From: an uncultured Saprospiraceae bacterium
Lineage (GTDB): Bacteria > Bacteroidota > Bacteroidia > Chitinophagales > Saprospiraceae
Length of the DNA: 64,000 nucleotides
Assembly: GCA_937959115.1 (NCBI GenBank)
Contig: CALGAW010000049.1
Coordinates: forward strand, 37,593 to 101,592
Direction of reading: 5' to 3'
Positions 43,776-53,595 of this stretch are shown one piece after another (the first letter of the stretch is position 1; the number at the start of each line of letters is the position of its first letter). The translations under genes were made by a program, and so were the position numbers. Below the pieces are notes generated by a model that saw only the letters and a program-made list of their open reading frames with translations, did not search any database and was not told the DNA's origin.

Positions 43776-44609
43776 ATGAAGAAAATATACAGGAATCTAA
43801 TAGAGTTCATAAGATTTATAATTCTTACAAAAAGAAGCAATTTCACGTTCAAAGAAAAGTTCGAAGTTTTAAGAATACAATTCGCTAACCATTTTAAAAG
43901 CATTGGAAAGCAACACAAGGCAGAAGTTACTCAAAAAATATTCGGTTTTGAAGTAACAGCCTACAGCTACAGCTCCCTAAAATGCTTGTTCAAAGAAATT
44001 TTCTTGCTAAATGATTACTTATGTGAATTGGACGGCGATACACCGAAGATCATTGATTGTGGTGCTAACATTGGAATGGCGATCTTTTACTTCAAAAAAA
44101 GATACCCGAACTGTCACATCAAGGCCTATGAACCAAACCCAAATGCCTTTCGATTGCTAGAAAAAAATGTGACTCAAAACAATTTAAAAAACGTACAACT
44201 TTTTAACATTGGATTGTCAGACCAGAATGGAACGGTAGATTTTTTCTTAAGTAACGATAAGGGAACGCTACTTGGTTCCTTACTTCAGGAACGTGGAGGA
44301 GAAAATAAAATTAGTGTCCAAGCAAAAACGTTATCCTCTTTAATTAAAGATGACCAGATCGACTTGATCAAAATCGATATCGAAGGGGCTGAAATACAGG
44401 TGATTGATGATTTAGTTCAAGCAAAAAAAATAAAAAATTGTAAAAACTATATCATAGAATACCACCACAAAATCAATGGAGCTAAGTCAAAATTGTCTTC
44501 ATTCCTAGAACATTTTGAATCAAATGATTTCGATTATAACATTAGAGCCAACTATTTAAAACTAGGTGGATTTCAAGATGTTTTGCTCTATTTTTATAAA
44601 TCTGAATAA
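43776..44609 (+). CDS. FkbM family methyltransferase
   Basis: An S-adenosylmethionine-dependent O-methyltransferase of 277 residues. The SAM-binding loop is IIDCGANIGMAIFYF; the downstream AYEPNPNAFRLLEKNV and IDLIKIDIEGAEIQVI are FkbM hallmarks. FkbM enzymes methylate sugars or polyketides; beside a surface-glycan region, a sugar hydroxyl is the likely target. The coding sequence is AT-rich like other glycan genes here. It stands alone between metK (divergent) and a lipoprotein gene. Confidence 0.9.
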   Translation: MKKIYRNLIEFIRFIILTKRSNFTFKEKFEVLRIQFANHFKSIGKQHKAEVTQKIFGFEVTAYSYSSLKCLFKEIFLLNDYLCELDGDTPKIIDCGANIGMAIFYFKKRYPNCHIKAYEPNPNAFRLLEKNVTQNNLKNVQLFNIGLSDQNGTVDFFLSNDKGTLLGSLLQERGGENKISVQAKTLSSLIKDDQIDLIKIDIEGAEIQVIDDLVQAKKIKNCKNYIIEYHHKINGAKSKLSSFLEHFESNDFDYNIRANYLKLGGFQDVLLYFYKSE

Positions 44610-44724
44610 TGTTTAAATAACTGAGAAATATTCTTAAATACATGGAGTGGTTATTCAGTAAAAGGGACTGCCGAACTTCATCATTTAAGACAGAAAAGGT
44701 TCATTAAACATTCGTAATAAAACA

Positions 44725-45165
44725 TTAATAACTATAGTTAATTGGTTGAACCCAACCGCCCAGAAGGATCTGCACACTATCGTATCCTTTTTGCTGAGCA
44801 CCTTTAAGATTATAATGAAGTGTTTTTTTAACGATGCTTCTACAATTATCATTATCTGTAAATCCAAGGATGGCTACAACTGACGGGGGTGGCTTTTTAT
44901 TGATAGTAGTTTGATAGAAAAACTTAAATTCAGCACCTTCACAACCACCACTATAACTTACATCAAGTGAAAGACAATCTCCCTCAAGACTAACTGCGAG
45001 CAATCGGAATTGGTCTTTACGGACATCCTGGAGGTCAGATTTATATACTATCTCCTCGCAGTCTGGAGTCCCAGGTTCAACAGGAGGATCAACTGTAGTA
45101 GTTTTTGTAGGTGCGCAAGAAATGCAAACAAAAATCAAAAGACTTATGAATAAACTAGATCTCAT
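44725..45165 (-). CDS. Small lipoprotein, unknown
   Basis: MRSSLFISLLIFVCISC is a lipoprotein signal (acceptor C17), then a Thr/Pro linker. The mature 110-residue domain begins CEEIVYKSDLQDV and contains LSLDVSYSGGCEGAEFKFFY and DNDNCRSIV, a beta-rich pattern with paired Cys common among Bacteroidota lipoproteins of unknown role. Single gene, facing away from the MORN-caspase gene. Confidence 0.75.
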   Translation of the reverse strand: MRSSLFISLLIFVCISCAPTKTTTVDPPVEPGTPDCEEIVYKSDLQDVRKDQFRLLAVSLEGDCLSLDVSYSGGCEGAEFKFFYQTTINKKPPPSVVAILGFTDNDNCRSIVKKTLHYNLKGAQQKGYDSVQILLGGWVQPINYSY

Positions 45166-45324
45166 TTGGAATGTAAATTGTGGGTGAATAATTTTGTAAG
45201 ATAATGAAACTTATAATTAATTATAAAGAAAATTAACAGTTGTATAACACCAATTTTTATGCCTATAACTACTTCTTCCACTAAAATTGGTTAACTTGGC
45301 ATAGCAATATTAAATAAACACAGC

Positions 45325-46515
45325 ATGAGATATACGATTTTTCTATCCTTTTTAGCCTTCCTTTTTATTTCAAACGAAAGTTTTGCTCAATGTATTTCTG
45401 GAGATTGTAAAAACGGAAAAGGTGTTTTCCAATTTTCTAATGGAGCAACCTATGAAGGTGAATATCTAGACGGAATGCGACATGGGCAAGGCACCTTTCA
45501 CTATCCAAATGGAAATGTGTATACTGGAAATTGGGCGTACCGATTCCCAGATGGAAAAGGGACGATGACCTACGCAGATAATACCGAAGAGCAAGGCTTC
45601 TGGAAAAAAGGCAAGTTTATCGGTAAAACAGAACCAGTGGTAGAAGAAGATATTGTTGTAAAACCAATAGAAAAAGCGAAAAAACCGCTCACTGATGTCA
45701 CTGCAAAAGGTGGTAATGATAGCGGTATCAAGACGTATGGAGAATCAGTATACGAGGTTGGAAAAAAACTGAACGTTAAAGATGTAGAAGACGTAAACAT
45801 GTATGCCGTTGTAATTGGTGTTTCTGACTATTCCGTCATGCCACGCCTCAAGTACACAGATGATGACGCCTATCAGATATACGCATTTCTTAAAAGCCCA
45901 GAAGGTGGCGCCTTACCGGATGATCAAATCAGAATAATAATTGATGAAAGTGCCACACAAGCAACAATTGAAGCAACCATGCGTGAAGTGTTTGGCAAAG
46001 CAGATGAAAATGACGTGATCCTCCTATATTTTTCAGGTCATGGATTGAAAGGTTCTTTCCTACCAATTGATTATAACGGGAAGGAGCACAAAATCAGTCA
46101 TTCCACTATTCTTTCTATACTTGAAGAGAGTCCAGCAAAACACAAGCTCTGTATTGCTGATGCTTGCCATTCAGGCAGTATCACTGCCATGCGAAGCAAG
46201 ACAGCAATAGACAGAACCATCAAAACATTTTATGATGCCTTCAAGATTACAGAAGGCGGTACAGCACTTTTCTTGTCATCTAAGTCAGACGAAATCTCCC
46301 TAGAATCAAACGGTTTGAGACAAGGAATCTTTAGTCACTTCCTAATCCGTGGAATGAAAGGAGAAGCAGACTCTAACCTTGACAAGATCATTACAATACA
46401 AGAACTCTATCGCTTTGTTTCTGACAATGTGACCGACTTTACTGGCGCATTCCAATCTCCAATGCTTAAGGGTGATTATGACAAAAACATGCCCGTCGGT
46501 GTGATTAGATACTAG
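45325..46515 (+). CDS. Exported MORN-repeat caspase-like (C14) peptidase
   Basis: A signal peptide (MRYTIFLSFLAFLFISNESFA) is followed by about three MORN repeats at 26-100 (GATYEGEYLDGMRHGQGTF, GNVYTGNWAYRFPDGKGTM). A charged linker (105-155) leads to a caspase-like domain (159-390). The catalytic dyad is H239 in LYFSGHG and C281 in IADACHSGS, both intact. The protein should be an active cysteine protease in the periplasm or outer envelope, where MORN repeats might bind lipid or the membrane surface. Bacterial caspase homologues outside the cytoplasm are little studied. Location and substrate are inferred. Confidence 0.9.
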   Translation: MRYTIFLSFLAFLFISNESFAQCISGDCKNGKGVFQFSNGATYEGEYLDGMRHGQGTFHYPNGNVYTGNWAYRFPDGKGTMTYADNTEEQGFWKKGKFIGKTEPVVEEDIVVKPIEKAKKPLTDVTAKGGNDSGIKTYGESVYEVGKKLNVKDVEDVNMYAVVIGVSDYSVMPRLKYTDDDAYQIYAFLKSPEGGALPDDQIRIIIDESATQATIEATMREVFGKADENDVILLYFSGHGLKGSFLPIDYNGKEHKISHSTILSILEESPAKHKLCIADACHSGSITAMRSKTAIDRTIKTFYDAFKITEGGTALFLSSKSDEISLESNGLRQGIFSHFLIRGMKGEADSNLDKIITIQELYRFVSDNVTDFTGAFQSPMLKGDYDKNMPVGVIRY

Positions 46516-46677
46516 AAAATCAATTCAAATTGTGCTTGTCAGCTACTTATAATCTGTTTTTCCTAAACTCTAGTAGATAAATTTTTATATCTAGGCTTCA
46601 ATTTAAAATTGAAACTTTTCTTCAGGATAATGGTATAAGATAATACAACATCTTGTTTCACCATTAAAACTGAAATT

Positions 46678-47805
46678 ATGCATACCGTTACGCTTTCTTG
46701 TTCTAGTCTAGAAGAATTAGAATCTTGCATCGAAAAATCCATTACAGTAGACTTCTATCCTACAGTTAGCATTTGTTTTTTCTCAAGTCACTTTGATCCA
46801 CATGAATTAACCAGAATCTTTGATCGGTTTAAGATTGATCTGATGGCCTGTTCCTCTGCTGGAGAGTTTACGAATCACAAAATCACTTCAAATGAGATTG
46901 CTGTGGTTATGATGGATGTTGACAAGGCCTTCTATCGTCTTTATATGGCTGATGTAAATGAAACGAATGCCAACCAATTGGGAGAAGAAACTGCAAAGTT
47001 TGGCAAACTGCATTTCAGAGATCCTGCTTTCATTTCTTTATTAGACATGAATACTTGTGGTGACGTTTTTATTGAAGGGGTTCAAAAAGTTGCGAGTAAC
47101 GCAAAAATCTTTGGTGGATTGGCTTCTGTTGAAAATACGTCTACTCCTGTATATCTAATTACAAACAACAAGATTTCAAACAATGCTGTTGTCTCTTTAA
47201 TTCTGGACACCTCCAAAATCGAAGTTAAGGGTGAAGCTATTTCAGGCTGGGAGGCCATCGGCTCTCTTCAGACGATTACTAAGTGTGATGGCAATAAGAT
47301 CATGGAAATCAATGGTGAACCTGCCTTGTCTTTTTATAACAAGGTGGTTGGAACGTATCACAATAGCGACGAAAAGCAAGACAATCTAATGCTAGCCAGT
47401 TTCCAATATCCCCTGCAAATCATTAAGGAAGGAGAACCCATTTTAAGAGCACCGTTGAGGAGCTTTGTAGAAGAAAACTCAATACTGGTCGGTGGAAAAG
47501 TAAGTGAAGGAGATCAATTTAAATTCTCTTATGCTCCTGGTATAAAAGTAGTCGAAGAAACCGTCTCAAAATTTAAGGAATTTGCAGTGAAGAATTTCGA
47601 CATTGATGCCGTCTTTTTATTCAGTTGTAAAGCAAGAGAGGCAGCATTTGGACCAATAATAGAAGATGAGGTCAATAATCTTCAACAGCTATGGAAAAAA
47701 CCAATGGTCGGTTTCTTTTGTTTTGGTGAAATTGGACAGAACAGCAAAGAAAAAACGTATTTGTTCAATGAAACTTGTTCAATTGTAACACTTAAAGAGA
47801 AATAA
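46678..47805 (+). CDS. FIST-domain sensor protein
   Basis: 375 residues with a FIST N-terminal domain (about 28-215; CSSAGEFTNHKI is the family's conserved CS.AGe segment) and a FIST C-terminal domain (about 216-360, ending GFFCFGEIGQ). FIST domains are cytoplasmic small-ligand sensors usually linked to signal transduction. The stop codon is separated by one nucleotide from the start of a histidine kinase that has no sensor domain of its own, so FIST is probably its input unit. The ligand is unknown; amino acids have been suggested for the family. Confidence 0.9.
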   Translation: MHTVTLSCSSLEELESCIEKSITVDFYPTVSICFFSSHFDPHELTRIFDRFKIDLMACSSAGEFTNHKITSNEIAVVMMDVDKAFYRLYMADVNETNANQLGEETAKFGKLHFRDPAFISLLDMNTCGDVFIEGVQKVASNAKIFGGLASVENTSTPVYLITNNKISNNAVVSLILDTSKIEVKGEAISGWEAIGSLQTITKCDGNKIMEINGEPALSFYNKVVGTYHNSDEKQDNLMLASFQYPLQIIKEGEPILRAPLRSFVEENSILVGGKVSEGDQFKFSYAPGIKVVEETVSKFKEFAVKNFDIDAVFLFSCKAREAAFGPIIEDEVNNLQQLWKKPMVGFFCFGEIGQNSKEKTYLFNETCSIVTLKEK

Positions 47806-47806
47806 A

Positions 47807-49585
47807 TTGAATGCCAGTGACAAATTAAGACATTTTATTAAGGAACTCGACATTCAAAATAAGGAAGAATTGAATGCGTTAGCTGCTTCTATTTTTAAAG
47901 ATATAGAAGTAAAGGAATTTCAAATTAAACGCCTTGAAATTGACTCCAATCTAATCAATAACATTCTAACCAATACGATTGAAGAGCTCGAAGCTAAAAA
48001 GGTGATGCTCGAAAAGCAAAATCGATTGATAGAAGAACAATCTAGATTTAAAGAAACCTTGTTTGCGAATGTAAGTCATGAACTTCGGACACCTCTTCAC
48101 GGTATTATTGGTATGAGTCGGTTACTGATTAACTCACCGCTTGACACCGATCAGCTCGAGTATGTTGACATCGTCAAGAGTTCTGCAGATAATTTATTGG
48201 TTATTATTAATGATATTTTAAATCTTTCTAAAATCAACTCTGGTAAAATAGAGTTGAAAAATGAAATTTTTGAAACGGCAAATCTCTTTAAAGATCTGAA
48301 GGGGATTTTACAAGAAAAAGCGAATAGAAAACAATTAGATCTAAGCTTTCTGATTTCCTCATCTTTACCTGCATTTCTCGTTGGCGATTATACCAGAATA
48401 ACTCAAGTCCTACTCAACTTACTTAATAATGCTGTCAAGTTCACTCATAAAGGGTATGTGTCATTATCAGTTTGCAGTTCATTGTTCGATGATAAAACCG
48501 CTGAACTTAGATTTGAAATAAAAGATTCAGGAATTGGTATTCAAAAAGAAAAACTGAGTCAGATATTTGACAGCTTCATTCAAGTGCACGAACAAAAAGG
48601 GATCATTTATGAGGGCGCAGGGTTAGGATTAAACATTGTCAGAAATCTACTAAACCTTATGTCTGGTACAATTTCAGTTGAAAGCAACTTAGGCAAAGGA
48701 ACAACTTTCTTCTTAACTATCCCACTCCAGGTTCCTGAAAAAAGTGTTATTGATGCCTATACGAAGAAGAAAAACGGTGTTACTATTAAAGAAAGTTGGC
48801 ATTTACAAAAAATGTTAATCATTGAGGACAATAAGGCGAACCTGCTATATGCCAGAAGGCTTTTGAAAGAATATGGCATTGTACCCGACGAGGCAGAGAC
48901 GATTGCAAAATCAAAAGAATTTATTTCTAAGATTAAATACGACTTTCTTTTAGTTGATGTAAAATTACCTGATGGTAATGGTATCGATTTGATAAAAGAA
49001 ATACGTCAAAACGAGCATTGCCCAAATCATAAATCAAGTATATTGGTTTTAACTGCAAGTGCAAATGAATTACAAAAAAACGCATTGACGCACTTAAATA
49101 TTTCTGCGTACCTACCTAAACCATTTCCACCAGAAGTATTACTAGATGAGTTAAAGAAAGGAATAGGACAAACGGTTAGAATTGAAAAGCAAGCACTTCC
49201 TTCTCCCAAAAATATTCAGCGACAACAACAAGAACAATTTGCCTCCAACCTAGATAAAAAAGGTGGTTTACAAAGAGAGTTGATCATTGAGCTCCTTCAA
49301 ATCTATCTGGACGAATTGCCTCTTGTCTTAAGTGAACTTGATATCGCCGTAACTGAACAAGATTATAAAAAAGTAGGCTACCAAGCACACAAATTCAAAT
49401 CTAATAACCGTTTTCTTGGTCTAGAACAAGCAGCTTCACTGTTAGACAGCCTTGAGAAATCTGCCAATTCAAAAGAAGATTTCAAGATCATTTCCCAACT
49501 AGCAGAACAATTTAACCATCAAACCAAGAAGGATCGACAATTGGTGGCTACACAGTTAACTAGACTAAAGACAAAGGTTAACTGA
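47807..49585 (+). CDS. Hybrid histidine kinase (HisKA-HATPase-REC-Hpt) without a membrane or sensor domain
   Basis: Translation starts at TTG (47807), one base after the FIST gene; no ATG in frame precedes the kinase. Domains: coiled coil (1-80), HisKA with H91 in NVSHELRTPLHG, HATPase with DSGIGI (240-245) and GAGLGLNIV, REC with phospho-acceptor D384 in LLVDVKLPDG, and C-terminal Hpt with H528 in the HKFKSNNRFLG motif. It is cytoplasmic, so it must receive its signal through a partner, most likely the FIST protein. No response regulator with a DNA-binding domain lies nearby, so the phosphorelay output must be elsewhere. Confidence 0.92.
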   Translation: MNASDKLRHFIKELDIQNKEELNALAASIFKDIEVKEFQIKRLEIDSNLINNILTNTIEELEAKKVMLEKQNRLIEEQSRFKETLFANVSHELRTPLHGIIGMSRLLINSPLDTDQLEYVDIVKSSADNLLVIINDILNLSKINSGKIELKNEIFETANLFKDLKGILQEKANRKQLDLSFLISSSLPAFLVGDYTRITQVLLNLLNNAVKFTHKGYVSLSVCSSLFDDKTAELRFEIKDSGIGIQKEKLSQIFDSFIQVHEQKGIIYEGAGLGLNIVRNLLNLMSGTISVESNLGKGTTFFLTIPLQVPEKSVIDAYTKKKNGVTIKESWHLQKMLIIEDNKANLLYARRLLKEYGIVPDEAETIAKSKEFISKIKYDFLLVDVKLPDGNGIDLIKEIRQNEHCPNHKSSILVLTASANELQKNALTHLNISAYLPKPFPPEVLLDELKKGIGQTVRIEKQALPSPKNIQRQQQEQFASNLDKKGGLQRELIIELLQIYLDELPLVLSELDIAVTEQDYKKVGYQAHKFKSNNRFLGLEQAASLLDSLEKSANSKEDFKIISQLAEQFNHQTKKDRQLVATQLTRLKTKVN

Positions 49586-49588
49586 CCT

Positions 49589-50056
49589 CTACACTCCAAA
49601 TTGCTGAAGATGGTGATCCAGGTGTTTGTTAAATAGATTGCTCCATTCCTTTACCGTTAGTTTTCCAAAAGACAGACTTTCTTTTCCTTCAAAAAAAGAG
49701 GGACCATCACTTTCCACCTTTTTTATATTCGCAATAAGATTCGCCATTTCTTTGTCAAAACCACGATCTCCTTCAACGATAAATTCGGGTGCTGTTCTGT
49801 TGTTTCTTTTATACGGTTGATCCCCAACAACAATTTTTTTCACAAATAATTTCATCATAAACCGGACAAAGGCACCTGGTCGTTCTCCAGTCTTCCCGTA
49901 AGCCATATCATAAGCAACATTAAGATGTGCTAGCATTTGTGATGCATTCATTGTTCCCCACTGAGCAGGTGTATCAGCACTTAATTTTTCCAACCGTTCT
50001 AATGAAATCTTTGTAGAAGCGGGGTCAAAAGCATTTAAATAAGCCATAGTTTTCAT
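49589..50056 (-). CDS. DUF1569/DinB-like protein
   Basis: A 155-residue helical-bundle protein, with start at 50056 (an ATG three codons later is possible). It contains the DinB-type pattern QWGTMNASQMLAHLNVAYD near the N-terminus and FNKHLDHHLQQFG at the C-terminus, whose His residues would bind a metal. This matches DUF1569, a DinB-superfamily branch of unknown activity, perhaps thiol-dependent transferase. It is convergent with the histidine kinase (3 nt between stops). Confidence 0.82.
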   Translation of the reverse strand: MKTMAYLNAFDPASTKISLERLEKLSADTPAQWGTMNASQMLAHLNVAYDMAYGKTGERPGAFVRFMMKLFVKKIVVGDQPYKRNNRTAPEFIVEGDRGFDKEMANLIANIKKVESDGPSFFEGKESLSFGKLTVKEWSNLFNKHLDHHLQQFGV

Positions 50057-50456
50057 CAATTTTAGATTCAAATTTAATAAAATAATGATAATTAAAAATT
50101 AACAAACATAAAATTTGTATTCTAAGCTCATTACTAAGTACTTAGCACCTAATTCTAGTAAGATAAAATGTAGGTGTTCGACGGAATACCTAGGATCCAA
50201 TAATTTTAAACATGTAGCGATTCTGTCATCTATTCGTCAAATGAATGAGATCAAAATAAATTGATATTCTGAAGGAAAAGAATTTTTCTATTAGTATTAA
50301 AACAAAAAAACAATTCTACTCCACAGATTTTCAAGGAAATAAGCAAAAGTCAATCGTCGTTAACTGACAAAAAATGACAAAAAGACTGATTAAATTTGGT
50401 AATCAAAAAGGTTATCGTTTATTTTGCACTCAATTTTTATAATAAACTGATTAGAT
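50057..50456. other. AT-rich leader region upstream of acpP
   Basis: No gene. TAAATTTG at 50391-50398 is a perfect -7 box for acpP. Just before it TGACAAAAA is repeated twice (50366-50374 and 50376-50384 or nearby), a possible regulator site. Confidence 0.4.
50391..50398 (+). promoter_or_regulatory. Candidate -7 promoter box of acpP
   Basis: TAAATTTG, a perfect TAnnTTTG match, 58 nt before the ATG at 50457. Confidence 0.5.
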
Positions 50457-50696
50457 ATGTCTGATATCAAAGAAAGAGTAACCAAAATTATAGTAGATAA
50501 ATTAGGTGTTGATGGCTCTGAAGTAACAAACGAAGCTAGCTTCACAAATGATTTAGGTGCTGATTCTCTAGACACTGTTGAGTTAATCATGGAATTCGAG
50601 AAAGAATTTAGCCTTTCCATTCCTGATGAAAAAGCAGAAAAAATCCAAACCGTAGGTGAGGCTGTTTCTTACTTAGAAGAATCTGTAAAGGCGTAA
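50457..50696 (+). CDS. acpP: Acyl carrier protein
   Basis: The acidic 79-residue carrier of fatty-acid intermediates. The phosphopantetheine site is S37 in [15 protein letters not shown], with the usual four-helix pattern and a Glu/Asp-rich surface. It precedes fabF by 137 nt on the same strand, the standard acpP-fabF pairing. Own promoter box upstream. Confidence 0.97.
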   Translation: MSDIKERVTKIIVDKLGVDGSEVTNEASFTNDLGADSLDTVELIMEFEKEFSLSIPDEKAEKIQTVGEAVSYLEESVKA

Positions 50697-50833
50697 GCTT
50701 TTCCCATTCTTTTAGAAACTTCTAATTCTTAGGTTCAACAAAAGGTTGGACTAAGAAGTCTTGACCAAGGTCCACCGATATTTGCCAGGTCGTTTGTGTA
50801 CGTGGCATTCTTACCATAATTTAAACAACCGTT

Positions 50834-52081
50834 ATGACACTTAGACGAGTGGTAGTAACCGGGATGGGGGCGGTAACTCCTATCGGAAATACACCAAATG
50901 AGTATTGGGAGAACCTTCTTAATGGACAAAGTGGTGCTGCAGCAATCACCCGCTTTGATACCACTCATTTCAAAACCAAATTTGCTTGTGAAGTTAAAGG
51001 ATTTGATCCCTTAGCATACTTAGATCGTAAAGAAGCCAGAAAAATGGATCTTTACTCTCAATTTGCAATGGCCTCTTCCATACAAGCAGTAGAGGATTCG
51101 AAATTGGATATTGAGAAAATAGACCTCGCAAAAGTAGGAGTTATCTTTGCTTCCGGAATAGGAGGTATTAGTACCCTTGAATCAGAAATTAAAGATTTCA
51201 CAAATGGCAATGGTGTCCCACGGTTCAACCCTTTTTTGATTCCTAAGATGATCGCAGATATTGCTGCAGGACTCATCTCCATAAAATATGGATTTAGAGG
51301 GCCAAATTACGCTACTGTCTCTGCCTGTGCATCCTCTTCACACGCCATCTCTAATGCTTATGACTGTATTCGCCTAGGTAGAGCAGACATTATGGTCACA
51401 GGAGGCGCTGAAGCAGCAATTACAGTTACTGGCATGGGGGGCTTCAACGCGCTACGCGCACTCTCTACTAGAAATGAGGCACCGCAATCCGCCTCTAGAC
51501 CTTATGACAAAAACCGAGAAGGATTTGTCCTAGGAGAAGGCGCTGGTACTTTAATCCTTGAAGAATACGAGCACGCTGTAAAACGTGGTGCTATGATATA
51601 CGCTGAAGTTGCTGGGACAGGAATGACTGGAGATGCTTATCACATCACCGCTCCTCACCCTGAAGGACTTGGAGCTGCTAGTGTGATGATACGTGCGATG
51701 GAAGATGCGAATATGCCACTCACTGAAATCGATTATATCAATACCCACGGAACAAGCACACCGCTTGGTGACATTTCAGAAGTAAAAGCCATTCAAAAAG
51801 TTTTTGGTGAACATGCACTTAAGCTAAACATCAGTTCAACGAAATCAATGACTGGACATCTCCTAGGTGCAGCTGGTGCAATAGAGTCTATTGCCTCTAT
51901 CCTAGCATTAAAACATCAAATAGTTCCTCCAACAATCAATCATTCTGAACAAGATCCAGAAATCGACGAACGACTAAACTTCACCTTTAACAAAGCGCAG
52001 AAACGCCCCATAAAGGCTGTGCTCAACAACACCTTTGGATTTGGAGGACACAACTCTTCCGTGATCTTTAAGCAGGTTTAG
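50834..52081 (+). CDS. fabF: 3-oxoacyl-ACP synthase II
   Basis: FabF elongates acyl-ACP with malonyl-ACP. The 415 residues contain the catalytic Cys in VSACASSSHAISNAYDCI and the two active-site His in NTHGTSTPLGD and TGHLLGAAGAIE, plus the C-terminal NNTFGFGGHNSSVIF glycine-rich loop. The start is fixed by MTLRRVVVTGMGAVTPIG. It follows acpP and probably shares its transcript. Confidence 0.97.
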   Translation: MTLRRVVVTGMGAVTPIGNTPNEYWENLLNGQSGAAAITRFDTTHFKTKFACEVKGFDPLAYLDRKEARKMDLYSQFAMASSIQAVEDSKLDIEKIDLAKVGVIFASGIGGISTLESEIKDFTNGNGVPRFNPFLIPKMIADIAAGLISIKYGFRGPNYATVSACASSSHAISNAYDCIRLGRADIMVTGGAEAAITVTGMGGFNALRALSTRNEAPQSASRPYDKNREGFVLGEGAGTLILEEYEHAVKRGAMIYAEVAGTGMTGDAYHITAPHPEGLGAASVMIRAMEDANMPLTEIDYINTHGTSTPLGDISEVKAIQKVFGEHALKLNISSTKSMTGHLLGAAGAIESIASILALKHQIVPPTINHSEQDPEIDERLNFTFNKAQKRPIKAVLNNTFGFGGHNSSVIFKQV

Positions 52082-52215
52082 AAAGGAAAATTGAATTTCG
52101 AATTCAACAGACTACAAAAGTTTGGGACTGACTGCTACGCGAATGACGGAAGGCAGGCTTTTTCAACACTCTTAAGAAAACATATTTGCGCAAAGACTTC
52201 TTCATTCGAAATTCT

Positions 52216-53592
52216 TTATTCCTTTTCCCTCCGCCAAGGCCCTTCAATAGCAAGTGTCAACCCCATTTGTTGTAGATTAGCAAACAGTATTTTCCCATCG
52301 GGAGAAAAAGTGACTCCGGCAAACTCAGATTTTGGGCCTACATTCCTTGCAATTTTATAGTATTCGCCTTTTGTGTTAATCCCAACCAAGTAGGCACTAC
52401 CATGATCTTCAGCCAATATGACATCACCCCAAGGTGCTACGGTTAGATTATCACAATACTGAAGCAATTTTCTGTCATTCGGTTCTGCAAATAACTCTAG
52501 TTTGCCTGGATCAGTAGATTCTTGATCCGTTCCTTCAAATTTACTCGGAATATATCTGAAAATCTGCCCCGTTTTGGTCCGACCGCCATTGGTACAAGCA
52601 AAGTAAAACTCTCCTTCGCCAAACCACATGCCCTCGCCTCTTGCAAATCGTGCTGCACCATCCCGATAACCGCGAATACGCAGGTCATCTTTCTTGGATT
52701 CAATTCCATCAAGCTCCATCCATTTTACATCAAACTGCTGCTTCACTTCGAGCACATCAGCTGTTTCGCCCCAGTTTCTCATATCCATTGAGGGTTGTCC
52801 TTTGATTACTAACGCCTCTAGGGTTCCGCCTTCTTTCAATTTTCCAGGCACCTTTGGCACATATCGGGTAATCAGCCCGTCTCCTCGATCTTCTGTTTGA
52901 TACACGATTCCAGTTTTAGGATCAACACATACAGCTTCATGATTGAACCGCCCCATCTTTCTCAAGGGTTCAGGTTTTGCCAAACTTGGAGTTTCAGTGA
53001 CGGGGACTTCAAAATTATATCCGTGATTCTTTTCCCATGATTTGTGTTTTGGCAAGACGGTTTCTTCGCAAGTAATCCAAGAATTCCAAGGCGTTGGTCC
53101 TCCAGCACAGTTGCGGATGGTGCCTGCCAAACTCAAAAACTCTTGCTCTACTACATTCGTAGCGGGATTGTAGACGATGGTAGTAGTACCGCCATACCCA
53201 GGAGTTTTTCCTTTGCCATAATCGTAGAGTTGGTGGGGTTTTAATCGCTTGAGGAGTTCATCTTCTAGTCCGTATGCAGTATTTCCTTTTTTATATAGCT
53301 CATGATTTCTAACTAGCACGATTCGGTTGTCTGATCCAGGGAATGCAGCCATTCCATCTGGCAAGCCTGGGACGTAGAATCCGTCATTCATTTTACTGCC
53401 TCTGGTGGAGATGACATTACACGTAAACCCTTTTGGCATTTGAAGAAATCCATTTGGATGAGGAAGTAGGGCTCCGTATCCGCCATTATAGACGTAATCC
53501 TTTCTGCTACAGGTTGTAAATAAGCCTAACCCTGCAAACCCAAGGCTAACTGCACCGCAGGTTTTTAAGAAATGTCTTCTTGACTGTTTCAT
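52216..53592 (-). CDS. PhoX-like (DUF839) phosphatase with a Tat-type signal
   Basis: The N-terminus SRRHFLKTCGAVSLGFAGLGL has a twin-arginine motif (RRHFLK), so it is folded before export. The remainder fits the DUF839/PhoX family: GMAAFPGSDNRIVLVRNHEL, GGTTTIVYNP, NCAGGPTPWNSWITCEET (the metal-site region) and LVGINTKGEYYKIARN near the end. PhoX enzymes are Ca/Fe-dependent alkaline phosphatases. The Cys after the signal (TTCSRK) could be a lipidation site. It follows the Kunitz lipoprotein gene by 3 nt on the same strand. Confidence 0.88.
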   Translation of the reverse strand: MKQSRRHFLKTCGAVSLGFAGLGLFTTCSRKDYVYNGGYGALLPHPNGFLQMPKGFTCNVISTRGSKMNDGFYVPGLPDGMAAFPGSDNRIVLVRNHELYKKGNTAYGLEDELLKRLKPHQLYDYGKGKTPGYGGTTTIVYNPATNVVEQEFLSLAGTIRNCAGGPTPWNSWITCEETVLPKHKSWEKNHGYNFEVPVTETPSLAKPEPLRKMGRFNHEAVCVDPKTGIVYQTEDRGDGLITRYVPKVPGKLKEGGTLEALVIKGQPSMDMRNWGETADVLEVKQQFDVKWMELDGIESKKDDLRIRGYRDGAARFARGEGMWFGEGEFYFACTNGGRTKTGQIFRYIPSKFEGTDQESTDPGKLELFAEPNDRKLLQYCDNLTVAPWGDVILAEDHGSAYLVGINTKGEYYKIARNVGPKSEFAGVTFSPDGKILFANLQQMGLTLAIEGPWRREKE

Positions 53593-53595
53593 TCA

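Noticed and set aside
43565..43888. 107-codon plus-strand frame before the FkbM gene
   Set aside because: No domain pattern and it overlaps the clear methyltransferase frame by more than 100 nt.
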